Part shown: one piece after another, positions 18,118 to 26,499 of the stretch
How the letters are laid out: every line of letters starts with the position of its first letter
Position numbering within the stretch: position 1 is the first letter of the stretch
Assembly (NCBI GenBank): GCA_036557885.1
Contig: DATBGS010000006.1
Coordinates: 1 to 64,000, forward strand
DNA: 64,000 nucleotides
Source: DATBGS01 sp036557885
Lineage (GTDB): Bacteria > Chloroflexota > Ktedonobacteria > Ktedonobacterales > DATBGS01
Direction of reading: 5' to 3'
Notes under the pieces: generated by a model
Database searches by the model: none
Seen by the model: the letters and a program-made list of their open reading frames with translations, nothing else
Told to the model about the DNA's origin: nothing
Translations under genes and position numbers: made by a program

Positions 18118-19239
18118 ATGGTGAAGCCTTACACCGCTGTTGGACTCATTCCCACTGTGCGAGGCATTCGCACCCGCGCCGACATTAAACGCAACCTGGA
18201 ACACCTCTCCCATCTGGTCAAGGCCGCTTCGTGGCTTTCCAGCCTGGATTTGCCCGTCAGGTTGATCGCCTTTCCTGAAGGGGCGCTGCAAGGCTTCAAC
18301 GATGAGGTGCTCGACCTCGATCATGTGCAGTTCGCCAGAGAGTGCGCAATTGACATTCCTGGCGAGGAGACGGAGGAACTGGGCAAAATCGCCCGCACCT
18401 ACAATGCGTTTATTATGGCCCAGGCCAAAGCGCGCCATCCGGAAATCAAAGATCGCTATTTCAACGTTGGCTTTATCCTCGATCCCGCCGGAGAGGTGAT
18501 CTTACAGCACTACAAAGTCTCTCCGCTTTTTCCGGTGGAGCATTCTGTCTGCCCACACGACATCTATGATTGGTGGATTGAACGCTATGGCAGGACGCTC
18601 GACGCCTTCTGGCCGGTGGCCGATACGGAGATCGGGCGGCTGGGCATTATGATGGCGAACGAAGGCTCTTATCCTGAAAACGCGCGTGCCCTGGCCCTCA
18701 ACGGCGCGGAAGTCGTTTATCGCGCTTCGTATCCGCATCCGGCCACCGGCAACGACATCTTTGAGATTCAGAGCCGCGCCCGCGCCCTGGACAACAATAT
18801 GTACCTCATCGCTCCCAACATGGGCACGTATTATCTCTTCCCGGAGGATGATACGGCGATTGATACCTTTGGTGGCCGCTCGTTTGTCATTAATTATAAG
18901 GGCCAGATTGTGGGACGCCAGGAGTATGGCGCAGGCTCAACCTATGTGGCCGGGGTGATTGATATTGAAGCGATGCGCGACCATCGCGCCCGCGCCCAAT
19001 GGGACAACTGGCTCAAAGATGTACGCTCCGAACTCTATCAACTGCTTTATGAGCAGCCCATTTATCCCAAGAACCTCTATCTCACCCGCGAGCCGATGAA
19101 GCACGCTGAGTATCGTGAGCAGGTGATTCAGAAGCAAATTGCTCTGCTGCATGAGCGTGGCATCTGGGTCAAGCCAGTCGGCTATGCAGAAGAAAGCCTC
19201 GTTGGGGCAACGCTGAGGCCGGGAGAGGAAAACTCCTAG
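18118..19239 (+). CDS. nitrilase-superfamily protein lacking the catalytic Cys
   Basis: A 373-residue carbon-nitrogen hydrolase-fold protein. The Glu (E54 in FPEGALQG) and Lys (K133 in HYKVSPL) of the usual Glu-Lys-Cys triad are present. The segment that normally carries the nucleophile (I-C-x-D) reads GIMMANEGSYPE, with alanine at 180 (codon GCG at 18655-18657). Overall form resembles the formamidase/aliphatic amidase branch, which hydrolyses small amides through a thioester. Without the Cys this protein probably cannot form that intermediate, so it may be a binding or regulatory protein or use other chemistry. The ATG has AAAGGAG upstream, and a strong terminator follows the gene, so it forms its own transcript between the NRPS arms. 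Confidence 0.82.
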   Translation: MVKPYTAVGLIPTVRGIRTRADIKRNLEHLSHLVKAASWLSSLDLPVRLIAFPEGALQGFNDEVLDLDHVQFARECAIDIPGEETEELGKIARTYNAFIMAQAKARHPEIKDRYFNVGFILDPAGEVILQHYKVSPLFPVEHSVCPHDIYDWWIERYGRTLDAFWPVADTEIGRLGIMMANEGSYPENARALALNGAEVVYRASYPHPATGNDIFEIQSRARALDNNMYLIAPNMGTYYLFPEDDTAIDTFGGRSFVINYKGQIVGRQEYGAGSTYVAGVIDIEAMRDHRARAQWDNWLKDVRSELYQLLYEQPIYPKNLYLTREPMKHAEYREQVIQKQIALLHERGIWVKPVGYAEESLVGATLRPGEENS

Positions 19240-19248
19240 CTCTTTCGT

Positions 19249-19290
19249 AGAGAGGGCTTCCCTGTGAGAACAGGGAAGCCCTCTCTTTTT
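19249..19290 (+). terminator. strong rho-independent terminator
   Basis: A perfect 17-bp stem (19249-19265 with 19270-19286) closes a GAGA tetraloop and is followed by a T-run. It lies 10 bp after the nitrilase-like stop and insulates that gene from the rightward NRPS arm. Confidence 0.93.
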
Positions 19291-19458
19291 GTCCTGGCTG
19301 GCAGAGCATGGGTGGTAACTTAATCGTAATCTTCTGCACCCTCTTTCGTAACGCCGTAGTAACCTCCCTCACCTACACTAGGCGTGGCTACTATTGCCAA
19401 TGAAGGCTCAAACTGGGGTTTCTGCAAGACGAGCACCAGAAAGACTTAGGAGGGAACA

Positions 19459-21426
19459 ATGGTGCATATTGGGGGCAGGGGAAAGGAGCGAGCCAGCGAC
19501 GAGAAAGTTACTGGCTCGCTCGCTATGAGAAGGGCGAATACTCATCCAGACGTGCTGCCGATTTCGGAGGATGAACAACGACAGCTCGCAGCATGGAATG
19601 CAACACAGCAAAGCTATCCGTTGGATACATGCGTGCAGCAGTTGGTGGAAGAACAGGCGGTTCTCAGACCAGAGGCTGTGGCGCTGGTGGCGGGGAATCA
19701 GACACTGAGTTATCGGGCGCTGAACCAGCGCGCCAATCAGCTTGCGCATTACTTACGCGCTTCAGGCGTATCCGCGAACGTGCTGGTGGGCCTGTGCATG
19801 GAGCGTTCTCCAGAGATGGTGATCGGGCTGCTGGGCATTCTCAAGGCAGGTGGGGCGTATGTGCCGTTGGACCCCGCCTATCCACCTGAGCGCCTGGCCT
19901 TTATGTTGGAGGATGCCCAGGCGCCCATTCTGATCACGCACTACTCCCTGGGGGCAAAACTCCCCACCTGTAACGCTCGTATTATTTGCCTGGATGCCGA
20001 TGCGCCGATGCTGGCCGAGCAAAGCCAGAGCGATCTTCCGGTTGCGACCACAGGCGATGACCTGGCCTATGTTATTTATACCTCTGGTTCGACAGGTAGG
20101 CCCAAAGGGGTGCAGATTACCCATCAAGGGCTGCTGAATCTGATCTTCTGGCACCAGCGCGCCTTCGCAGTGACCGCTGCTGATCGGGCGACTCAGCTTG
20201 CCAGCCCGGCTTTTGACGCCACCGGCTGGGAACTGTGGCCCTATCTGTGCTGCGGCGCCAGCGTGTATCTGGTGGATGAGGAGCGACGCACGCTGTCAGC
20301 CGCGCTCCGCGACTGGCTAGTTAGCAGCGGCATCACCATCTCGTTTCTGCCTACCGCCCTGGCCGAAAGTATGCTTACCCTGGAATGGCCGCCCGACACG
20401 GCGCTGCGTCTCTTGCTCACTGGAGCCGATACGCTTCACCAGTATCCGCGCGCATCGCTGCCCTTTGCGCTGATCAACAATTATGGGCCAACCGAGGCAA
20501 CTGTCGTCGCCACCTCCGGGTGCATTGCTCCGGCAGGGCAGGGAGATACAGCGCCCTCTATTGGCCGCCCGATTGCCAATACCCAGGTCTATATTTTGGA
20601 CGAGTCTCTGCAACAGGTTTCCATTGGCACGCCAGGCGAGCTATGTATTGGCGGAGATGGTCTGGCGCGGGGCTATCTGCACCAACCAGAATTGACCGCT
20701 GAGAAGTTCATCCCCCACCCCTTGAGCGCTGTGCCAGGGGCGCGGCTCTACAGGACTGGTGATCTGGCGCGCTACCTGCCCGATGGACAGCTTGCTTTTC
20801 TGGGGCGTATAGATCAACAAATTAAGATTCGCGGCTATCGCATCGAGCCTGGTGAGATTGTGGCGGTGCTGAACAGACACCCGGCCATCCAGACCAGTTA
20901 TGTGCTGGCGCGCGAGGATGCTTCTGGAGAGAAGCGCCTGGTCGCGTATCTGGTGCTGAAGTCTGAAATGCAGGTCACATGTAGTTCTTTACAGAATATG
21001 ATCAAAGACTATCTGCCTGATTATATGGTTCCGGCGAGTTTTGTCATGTTAGAAGATTTGCCAATGACGCCCAACGGGAAAATAGATCGCGCCGCGCTGC
21101 CCGCGCCAAACGAGCACAATACCTTGCGGGATGAGGTGTTTGCCTCGCCCAGCACGCCTACAGAGCAGAAAATAGCCGAAATTGTGTCTGCGCTGCTGAA
21201 GGTAGAACGGGTAGGAGTGGAGGATAATTTCTTCCTGCTTGGCGGCCATTCGATGCTGGGCGCCCAGCTTGTGACGCGCATCGCTGCTACCTTTGGCATT
21301 GAACTGCCACTGCGCGCGCTTTTCGAGGCTCCCACTGTTCGCCAGCTAGCGAACAAAGTTGAGCTACGCCTGGTTGAGTGGTTGGAGACGTTAAGCGAGG
21401 AAGAAGCGCATCGTTTGCTGAAGTAG
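19459..21426 (+). CDS. NRPS A-PCP didomain, predicted Leu (second copy)
   Basis: A 655-residue stand-alone adenylation and carrier protein. A motifs include YTSGSTGRPKG, NNYGPTE and NGKIDRAALP; the carrier serine is S598 (LGGHSMLGAQ). The hand-read code DAWFLGNVV(K) matches leucine and is identical to that of the A-PCP at 14089-15984. The first 45 or so residues are poorly conserved, and the C-terminus has the same acidic helix style (LETLSEEEAHRLL). The ATG at 19459 has TAGGAGGGA upstream. It heads a rightward set with a P450 62 bp downstream and then a stand-alone TE, mirroring the leftward arm. It may supply a second oxidised leucine unit, or a free beta-hydroxy amino acid once the TE releases it. 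Confidence 0.92.
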   Translation: MVHIGGRGKERASDEKVTGSLAMRRANTHPDVLPISEDEQRQLAAWNATQQSYPLDTCVQQLVEEQAVLRPEAVALVAGNQTLSYRALNQRANQLAHYLRASGVSANVLVGLCMERSPEMVIGLLGILKAGGAYVPLDPAYPPERLAFMLEDAQAPILITHYSLGAKLPTCNARIICLDADAPMLAEQSQSDLPVATTGDDLAYVIYTSGSTGRPKGVQITHQGLLNLIFWHQRAFAVTAADRATQLASPAFDATGWELWPYLCCGASVYLVDEERRTLSAALRDWLVSSGITISFLPTALAESMLTLEWPPDTALRLLLTGADTLHQYPRASLPFALINNYGPTEATVVATSGCIAPAGQGDTAPSIGRPIANTQVYILDESLQQVSIGTPGELCIGGDGLARGYLHQPELTAEKFIPHPLSAVPGARLYRTGDLARYLPDGQLAFLGRIDQQIKIRGYRIEPGEIVAVLNRHPAIQTSYVLAREDASGEKRLVAYLVLKSEMQVTCSSLQNMIKDYLPDYMVPASFVMLEDLPMTPNGKIDRAALPAPNEHNTLRDEVFASPSTPTEQKIAEIVSALLKVERVGVEDNFFLLGGHSMLGAQLVTRIAATFGIELPLRALFEAPTVRQLANKVELRLVEWLETLSEEEAHRLLK

Positions 21427-21488
21427 CTGAGTGTGAGTTCTGACCAAATCACTATATAAGCACGTTTTATAAAGGAATAGATAGACGT

Positions 21489-22721
21489 ATGCCAACTGAG
21501 CGTTTGCTTTCTACTGATAAGCAAGACCTGAGCCTGACTCAGTTGCTCGATCCAGAAGTGGTAGCGAATCCCTACCCGTTGTATCACCGGCTGCGGAGCG
21601 AAGACCCAGTGCACTGGGATCCGTTCCTCCATGCCTGGGTCGTGACACGCTACGCCGATGTGTTGACTGTCTTGCAGCGTTTCTCTGCTAATCGCACTCC
21701 TACACCTGAGCAGTTGACGGAGCTAGGACTATCTGCTTTAACTCCACTTGCTCAGATGATGGTGCGCCAAATGTTGTTCTTGGATCCCCCTGCTCACGGG
21801 CGTGTGCGAGGCTTGGCCTCCAAAGCCTTCACGCCCCGCAGGGTGGAGGCGTTGCGCGCGCATATTCAGGATATTACGAATAGCCTGTTAGATGCGGTTC
21901 AGGACACGGGGCACATGGATGTGATTGCAGAGCTTGGCTATCCCTTGCCGGCTATTGTCACCGCTGAGATGCTGGGATTGCCCACCTCCGATTGGAAGCA
22001 GTTGACCAGGTGGTCAAGCGATTTTGCGCAGGTGCTTGGCAATTTCCAGCACAACCCCGACCGTGTTCCCCAGGTACTGCACAGCCTGGATGAGATGAGC
22101 GCATATTTCCACGCTGCTGTCCGCGAACAACGCAAGCACCCTCGTGATGGGCTGCTCTACGCGCTTATGACCGCCGAGCAAGATGGCGACCATCTGAGCG
22201 AGGAGGAGGTCGTAGCTAATACCATCATCACGATGGTTGGCGGCCAGGAGACGACAACAAACCTGATTGGCAATGGCATCCTCACTTTGCTGCGCTTTCC
22301 AGATCAACTGGAGAAGCTCAAAGCAGACCTTTCCCTGATTCCTTCAGCAGTTGAGGAATTGCTGCGCTTTGAGAGTCCAAGTCAGCAAACAGCGCGTCTG
22401 GCCCCCGATGATGTGATGCTCGGAGGAAAATTGATTCGGAAGCGCCAGGCGGTTATTGCCGTGATGGGGGCCGCAAACCATGATCCAGAGCGGTTCCCAG
22501 AGCCAGACCGGTTGGATATTTGCCGTCAGGATAACCGGCATGTGGCTTTTGCCTGGGCCAGCCATTTCTGTTTTGGTGCACCACTGGCGCGCATTGAGGG
22601 GCAGACCGCGTTCTCGGCGGTGCTGCGGCGCATGCCAGAGCTACGCCTGGAACCTGGGCTGCTCACCTGGCGCGAGAATCTGGGATTACGTGGCCTGAAC
22701 GCGCTCCACGTCGCTTTTTAG
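21489..22721 (+). CDS. cytochrome P450 (second copy)
   Basis: A 410-residue P450 with GGQETTTN in the I helix, EELLR as EXXR, and the haem loop FAWASHFCFGAPLAR with C361 as thiolate ligand. It is a close paralogue of the P450 at 12795-14039, nearly collinear over the full length and the same in most blocks. One difference is Ala-Ser in place of Gly-Gly in the haem loop, which could tune activity. It follows a leucine-type A-PCP gene by 62 bp. By analogy with other A-PCP/P450 pairs I infer hydroxylation of carrier-bound leucine. Confidence 0.9.
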   Translation: MPTERLLSTDKQDLSLTQLLDPEVVANPYPLYHRLRSEDPVHWDPFLHAWVVTRYADVLTVLQRFSANRTPTPEQLTELGLSALTPLAQMMVRQMLFLDPPAHGRVRGLASKAFTPRRVEALRAHIQDITNSLLDAVQDTGHMDVIAELGYPLPAIVTAEMLGLPTSDWKQLTRWSSDFAQVLGNFQHNPDRVPQVLHSLDEMSAYFHAAVREQRKHPRDGLLYALMTAEQDGDHLSEEEVVANTIITMVGGQETTTNLIGNGILTLLRFPDQLEKLKADLSLIPSAVEELLRFESPSQQTARLAPDDVMLGGKLIRKRQAVIAVMGAANHDPERFPEPDRLDICRQDNRHVAFAWASHFCFGAPLARIEGQTAFSAVLRRMPELRLEPGLLTWRENLGLRGLNALHVAF

Positions 22722-22823
22722 CTCCATCCTCTGCACAAGATAACCGCTTAACTGATTGCTTCGGGGCGATCAGGCAGGGGGGCTTGTGCTCGGATGCTGA
22801 AAGTAGAGAAGGGAAACGATTCG

Positions 22824-23765
22824 ATGTTGGATATACAGCCGGGCATTGAGGCCAGGCGCGCGCTCCTTGAAAAGTATCTCTCTGGGGAATTGTTACCGAC
22901 CAGGAAAGCCGCAGGCGCTGCTACGCACCTCTCTCCGGGTAAAACCAGCAGTGGGCGTGAACATGTCATCCCTATCCAGACGCAGGGCACAAAACGGCCC
23001 TTTTTCTATCTGCATGGGGACTGGACCGACAACGCTTTCTTCTGTTTTCCTCTGGCGCATCTGGTGGGCGAGGACCAGCCCTTCTATATCCTGACCCCCT
23101 ACGATTTTCATGGCCTGGATGTGCTGCCCCCCTTAGAAGAGGTCGCTGCCGCCCATATCACTTCGCTGCGGGAGATCCAACCAGAGGGGCCGTATCTGCT
23201 TGGCGGCTTCTGTAACGGTGGGTTGACAGCCTACGAGATGGCACGCCAGCTTCAGAGCCAGGGGGAGCGCGTTGATCTGCTGGTGCTGATGGATGCTATT
23301 CCCCCGCGCACCCAGGCCATCTGCTCAGCTATCAAGCGCTGTGGAAAAATGACCGAAACCGGCCAGGCGAAGCAATTAGATCTGTATCTACGTATGGAGC
23401 ATGCCTATCGCTATCTAGTTGATAAGCATTCGGATGACTTTGAACATATCAGTAAAAGCGACCCCCGCATCGGCGCGTATTTCCCGCCAACGGAGACGCT
23501 GCGCAAAGAGTATCCCGCGATGTTTACCTGGGCGACAGCGCATTACCAGCCGACCTTTTATCAGGGCAAGGTAACGTTGTTCTGGGATGAGGCCGAGCCG
23601 TTCCGCAGGAAATGGTGGCATACCTGGGCAAAAAAGCAAGACCAGGATGTGGAAGAGTACATCATGCCCGGCACGCATTTTAGCTGTAAAACGGACTACC
23701 TGGAAGGAATGGCCGCCTGCTTACGCGCCTGTTTGAGCCTGATTCCATCAGCAGTTGCACTCTAA
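22824..23765 (+). CDS. stand-alone Cys-type NRPS thioesterase
   Basis: A 313-residue alpha/beta hydrolase of the NRPS thioesterase type. The nucleophile elbow is GGFCNGG with Cys130 (codon TGT at 23211-23213); the acid is probably D157 (VLMDA) and the base is in MPGTHFSC. The body closely resembles the integral TE at the end of the 5198-9343 protein. The N-terminus carries EARRALLEKYLSGEL, similar to the leader of the Gly module and of the protein at 40882-41853. The ATG at 22824 is preferred because GAGAAGGGAA precedes it; an in-frame ATG at 22794 has no ribosome site. It may hydrolyse or transfer the product of the A-PCP/P450 pair, or act as an editing TE. Confidence 0.88.
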   Translation: MLDIQPGIEARRALLEKYLSGELLPTRKAAGAATHLSPGKTSSGREHVIPIQTQGTKRPFFYLHGDWTDNAFFCFPLAHLVGEDQPFYILTPYDFHGLDVLPPLEEVAAAHITSLREIQPEGPYLLGGFCNGGLTAYEMARQLQSQGERVDLLVLMDAIPPRTQAICSAIKRCGKMTETGQAKQLDLYLRMEHAYRYLVDKHSDDFEHISKSDPRIGAYFPPTETLRKEYPAMFTWATAHYQPTFYQGKVTLFWDEAEPFRRKWWHTWAKKQDQDVEEYIMPGTHFSCKTDYLEGMAACLRACLSLIPSAVAL

Positions 23766-23779
23766 GAAAGCTTCTACCT

Positions 23780-24562
23780 ATGGATGAAAAATATGGTGAG
23801 GTGGGCATCAGTGTTGTGATTCCCGTTCGCAACGAGGCCCAGAATCTCTATTACATCTTGCCGCGCATCCCGCCGATGGTCCGCGAAGTCATTCTGGTTG
23901 ACGGACATTCAACGGATGACACGGTTGCCGTCGCCAGGCGATTGCTGCCAACGATTCGCATTATTGAACAACAGGGCCGAGGGAAAGGCGATGCTGTCCG
24001 GCTTGGCTTCGCGGCCTGCACAGGCGAGATCATTGTGATGCTTGATGGGGATGGCTCAACCGATCCCAAAGAGATTGCGCGTTTTGTGCAGGCGCTCTTG
24101 CAGGGGCATGATTTTGCCAAAGGCTCGCGCTTTATCGCAGGCGGGGGCAGCATTGATATAACGCCGTTGCGTCGGCTGGGCAATTACGCCTTGTGCCAAT
24201 TGGTCAATCTGCTGTATTGGATTCGCTTTAGCGACCTGTGTTATGGCTATAACGCTTTCTGGAGCCACTGTCTGGACGCTATCCAACTGGATTCCAGCGG
24301 CTTTGAGGTCGAAACACAGATCAGCCTACGCGCGCGGAAGGCGCACCTGAAAATTATCGAAGTGCCCAGCGTGGAACACTCGCGCATCTACGGCCAGAGC
24401 AACCTGCGCACATTCCGCGATGGCTGGCGCGTGCTGAAGACGATCATGAAGGAGCGTTACAAGAAGGCTCCTCTGTTGCCAGGGGTCCGGCCCTGGCCCG
24501 CTGCTTCTCGCGTGGATGAAGCCCTTGCTCGAAGGGAAGAACCGGCGGACGTAGTTGGCTGA
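23780..24562 (+). CDS. GT2 glycosyltransferase, dolichol-phosphate-mannose-synthase-like
   Basis: A 260-residue family 2 glycosyltransferase. VIPVRNEAQNL opens the nucleotide-binding fold, VDGHSTDDT follows, and MLDGDGSTDP holds the metal-binding Asp motif. The form and length match single-domain polyprenyl-phosphate glycosyltransferases (DPM1-like), which move a sugar from a nucleotide donor to a lipid carrier on the cytoplasmic face. It has no C-terminal membrane segment. It lies 14 bp after the TE gene and may be co-transcribed with the NRPS arm, but by content it begins the polysaccharide region. Confidence 0.85.
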   Translation: MDEKYGEVGISVVIPVRNEAQNLYYILPRIPPMVREVILVDGHSTDDTVAVARRLLPTIRIIEQQGRGKGDAVRLGFAACTGEIIVMLDGDGSTDPKEIARFVQALLQGHDFAKGSRFIAGGGSIDITPLRRLGNYALCQLVNLLYWIRFSDLCYGYNAFWSHCLDAIQLDSSGFEVETQISLRARKAHLKIIEVPSVEHSRIYGQSNLRTFRDGWRVLKTIMKERYKKAPLLPGVRPWPAASRVDEALARREEPADVVG

Positions 24563-24604
24563 ATGCATCTGGTGATGCTTCGTGGCGCTTTGTAACGCTT
24601 CTTG

Positions 24605-25474
24605 ATGAAAGAGAGATCGCTTGTGCTTCCACCGCGTAAAACGCTCACGGTGCCAATACTCATGTATCACAGCATCTCAAACCAGGCGACGCGGCAGTTT
24701 CGCCAGTTTGCGGTGCCGCCTCCCCTGTTTGCCAGTCAGATGCGCTACCTGTGCAGAGAAGGCTATACGCCTGTGTCTGTTACCCAGCTTGTGAAGATGC
24801 TCTTTGCAGGAGACACAGCTGGTGGAGCTTTGCCCGCCCATCCTGTAGTCATTACGTTTGATGATGGATTTGCTGACTTTTTCAGCGAGGCGCTGCCCAT
24901 CCTTACGGAGTATGCGTTCACGGCCACCCTCTATGTCCCCACCGCGTTTGTCAACGCGACCAGCCGTTGGCTGCGGCGCGAGGGTGAGGCACAGCGCCCG
25001 ATGCTCACCTGGGAGCAGATTGCTGAGATCAGCGCGCGCGGCATCGAAATCGGGGCGCACAGCCATCATCACCCCCAGCTTGATAGGCTCTCTCCGGCAC
25101 GGGCGCAGGATGAAATTGCGCAAAGCAAGTGGATGTTAGAAGACCACCTGGGGAACGTCATACACAGTTTTGCTTACCCGTTTGGCTATTCTTCGCCAAT
25201 GGTGCGGCGCATCGTGCGCGACCTGGGGTTTTCTTCGGCCTGCGCGGTGAAGCATGCCTTCAGTTCAGAGGCGAGCGATCCCTTTGCGCTGGCTCGCCTG
25301 ATGGTGGATGCCACGACGACTGTTGAGGCGTTCAGCGCGTTACTCACCACCGGGCGCAGCGCTTCCCTGCTCACGACGCTGTATCGGCGCGCGCGTACCC
25401 CCATCTGGCAAACCGTCCGTCGCGGTTCGGCGCCTGTGACGCGCCATTTTCAAGGAGATCAGGCAACTGTATGA
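24605..25474 (+). CDS. polysaccharide deacetylase (CE4)
   Basis: A 289-residue carbohydrate esterase family 4 protein, expected to remove N- or O-acetyl groups from a surface glycan. Visible motifs are TFDDGF (catalytic base and metal Asp), HSHHHPQLDRL (metal-binding His pair) and FAYPFGYSS. MYHSIS near the N-terminus is typical of the subfamily. No clear signal peptide is visible, so action on a cytoplasmic or lipid-linked precursor is possible. The ATG at 24605 is used; the TTG one codon upstream has no advantage. The stop overlaps the next start by 4 bp (ATGA). Confidence 0.87.
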   Translation: MKERSLVLPPRKTLTVPILMYHSISNQATRQFRQFAVPPPLFASQMRYLCREGYTPVSVTQLVKMLFAGDTAGGALPAHPVVITFDDGFADFFSEALPILTEYAFTATLYVPTAFVNATSRWLRREGEAQRPMLTWEQIAEISARGIEIGAHSHHHPQLDRLSPARAQDEIAQSKWMLEDHLGNVIHSFAYPFGYSSPMVRRIVRDLGFSSACAVKHAFSSEASDPFALARLMVDATTTVEAFSALLTTGRSASLLTTLYRRARTPIWQTVRRGSAPVTRHFQGDQATV

Positions 25475-26496
25475 CAGAGAACAGTACCGATGTTCGTGCC
25501 GACGTTTCGGTAATTATCTGCGCTTATACAGAAGAGCGCTGGCCCGATCTGGTGGCGGCCATCGAGTCTATCGAAAGACAGCGCCAGCCAGCGCGCGAAC
25601 TGCTGCTGGTGATTGATCACAATCCGGCTTTGTTGGGGCGGGTGCGCGCGGCTTTCCCCACTGTCACAAGCGTAGAAAACAGCGAGCCACAGGGCTTGTC
25701 TGGCGCGCGCAACAGTGGTATTGCGCATGCCAGCGGCTCTCTGATCGCCTTTCTGGATGATGATGCAACGGCAGAACCGGACTGGCTGGAGCGCTTATGT
25801 CGCTGCTGCGCAGATGAGCGCGTGCTGGGCGCGGGTGGCACCGTTGAACCCGCCTGGCTTGATACGCAACCTGCATGGTTTCCGCGCGAATTTCACTGGG
25901 TGGTGGGCTGCACGTATCTATGTCCACCAGCGCAGCCGGTTGTTGTGCGCAACCCGTTTGGCGGCTGCACATGCTTTCGGCGCGAGATTTTTGAGGGAGT
26001 TGGCGGCTTCCGCAGTGAGATTGGGCGAACGAAGCAACAGCTTCTGGGCTGCGAAGAGACAGAACTGTGCATTCGCGCCAGACAGCACTGGCCTGAGAAA
26101 TGCTTTCTGTACGAGCCACGCGCCAGGATTCATCACCGCATTCCCCCGCAGCGTGGCACCTGGCGCTATTTTCGCTCGCGCTGTTATGGCGAAGGTCTTT
26201 CGAAGGCGCGGGTTGCGCGCTATGTGGGCGCGAAAGATGGGCTGGCCTCGGAGCGCGCGTATACCTTGCGTCTGCTGCCCCAGGGAGTGCTGCGCGGCCT
26301 ATGCGATGGTCTGCTGCGCCTGGACCCGGCAGGCTTTGCGCGGGCTGGCGCAATCGTGGGCGGCCTGTTTTTGACGACGCTGGGCTATGCGCGGGGAATG
26401 TTCTCGCGCATCCAAAGGGAAGACTCAGAAAGCGAAGAGGCTGTGGCTGTCCCGACCCCACTCGAATCCGAAGCGCAGCAGAAAGGATTGGGCTAA
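25471..26496 (+). CDS. GT2 glycosyltransferase
   Basis: A 341-residue family 2 glycosyltransferase. VSVIICAYTEERW begins the GT-A fold, GLSGARNSGI follows, and FLDDDATAEPDW contains the DxD-type metal site. The part after about residue 150 has the acceptor-side CEETELCIRARQ motif, and a hydrophobic stretch near the C-terminus (GAIVGGLFLTTLGYA) may touch the membrane. AAGGAGA precedes the start, which overlaps the deacetylase stop. It likely extends a lipid-linked glycan. Confidence 0.86.
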   Translation: MTENSTDVRADVSVIICAYTEERWPDLVAAIESIERQRQPARELLLVIDHNPALLGRVRAAFPTVTSVENSEPQGLSGARNSGIAHASGSLIAFLDDDATAEPDWLERLCRCCADERVLGAGGTVEPAWLDTQPAWFPREFHWVVGCTYLCPPAQPVVVRNPFGGCTCFRREIFEGVGGFRSEIGRTKQQLLGCEETELCIRARQHWPEKCFLYEPRARIHHRIPPQRGTWRYFRSRCYGEGLSKARVARYVGAKDGLASERAYTLRLLPQGVLRGLCDGLLRLDPAGFARAGAIVGGLFLTTLGYARGMFSRIQREDSESEEAVAVPTPLESEAQQKGLG

Positions 26497-26499
26497 TCC

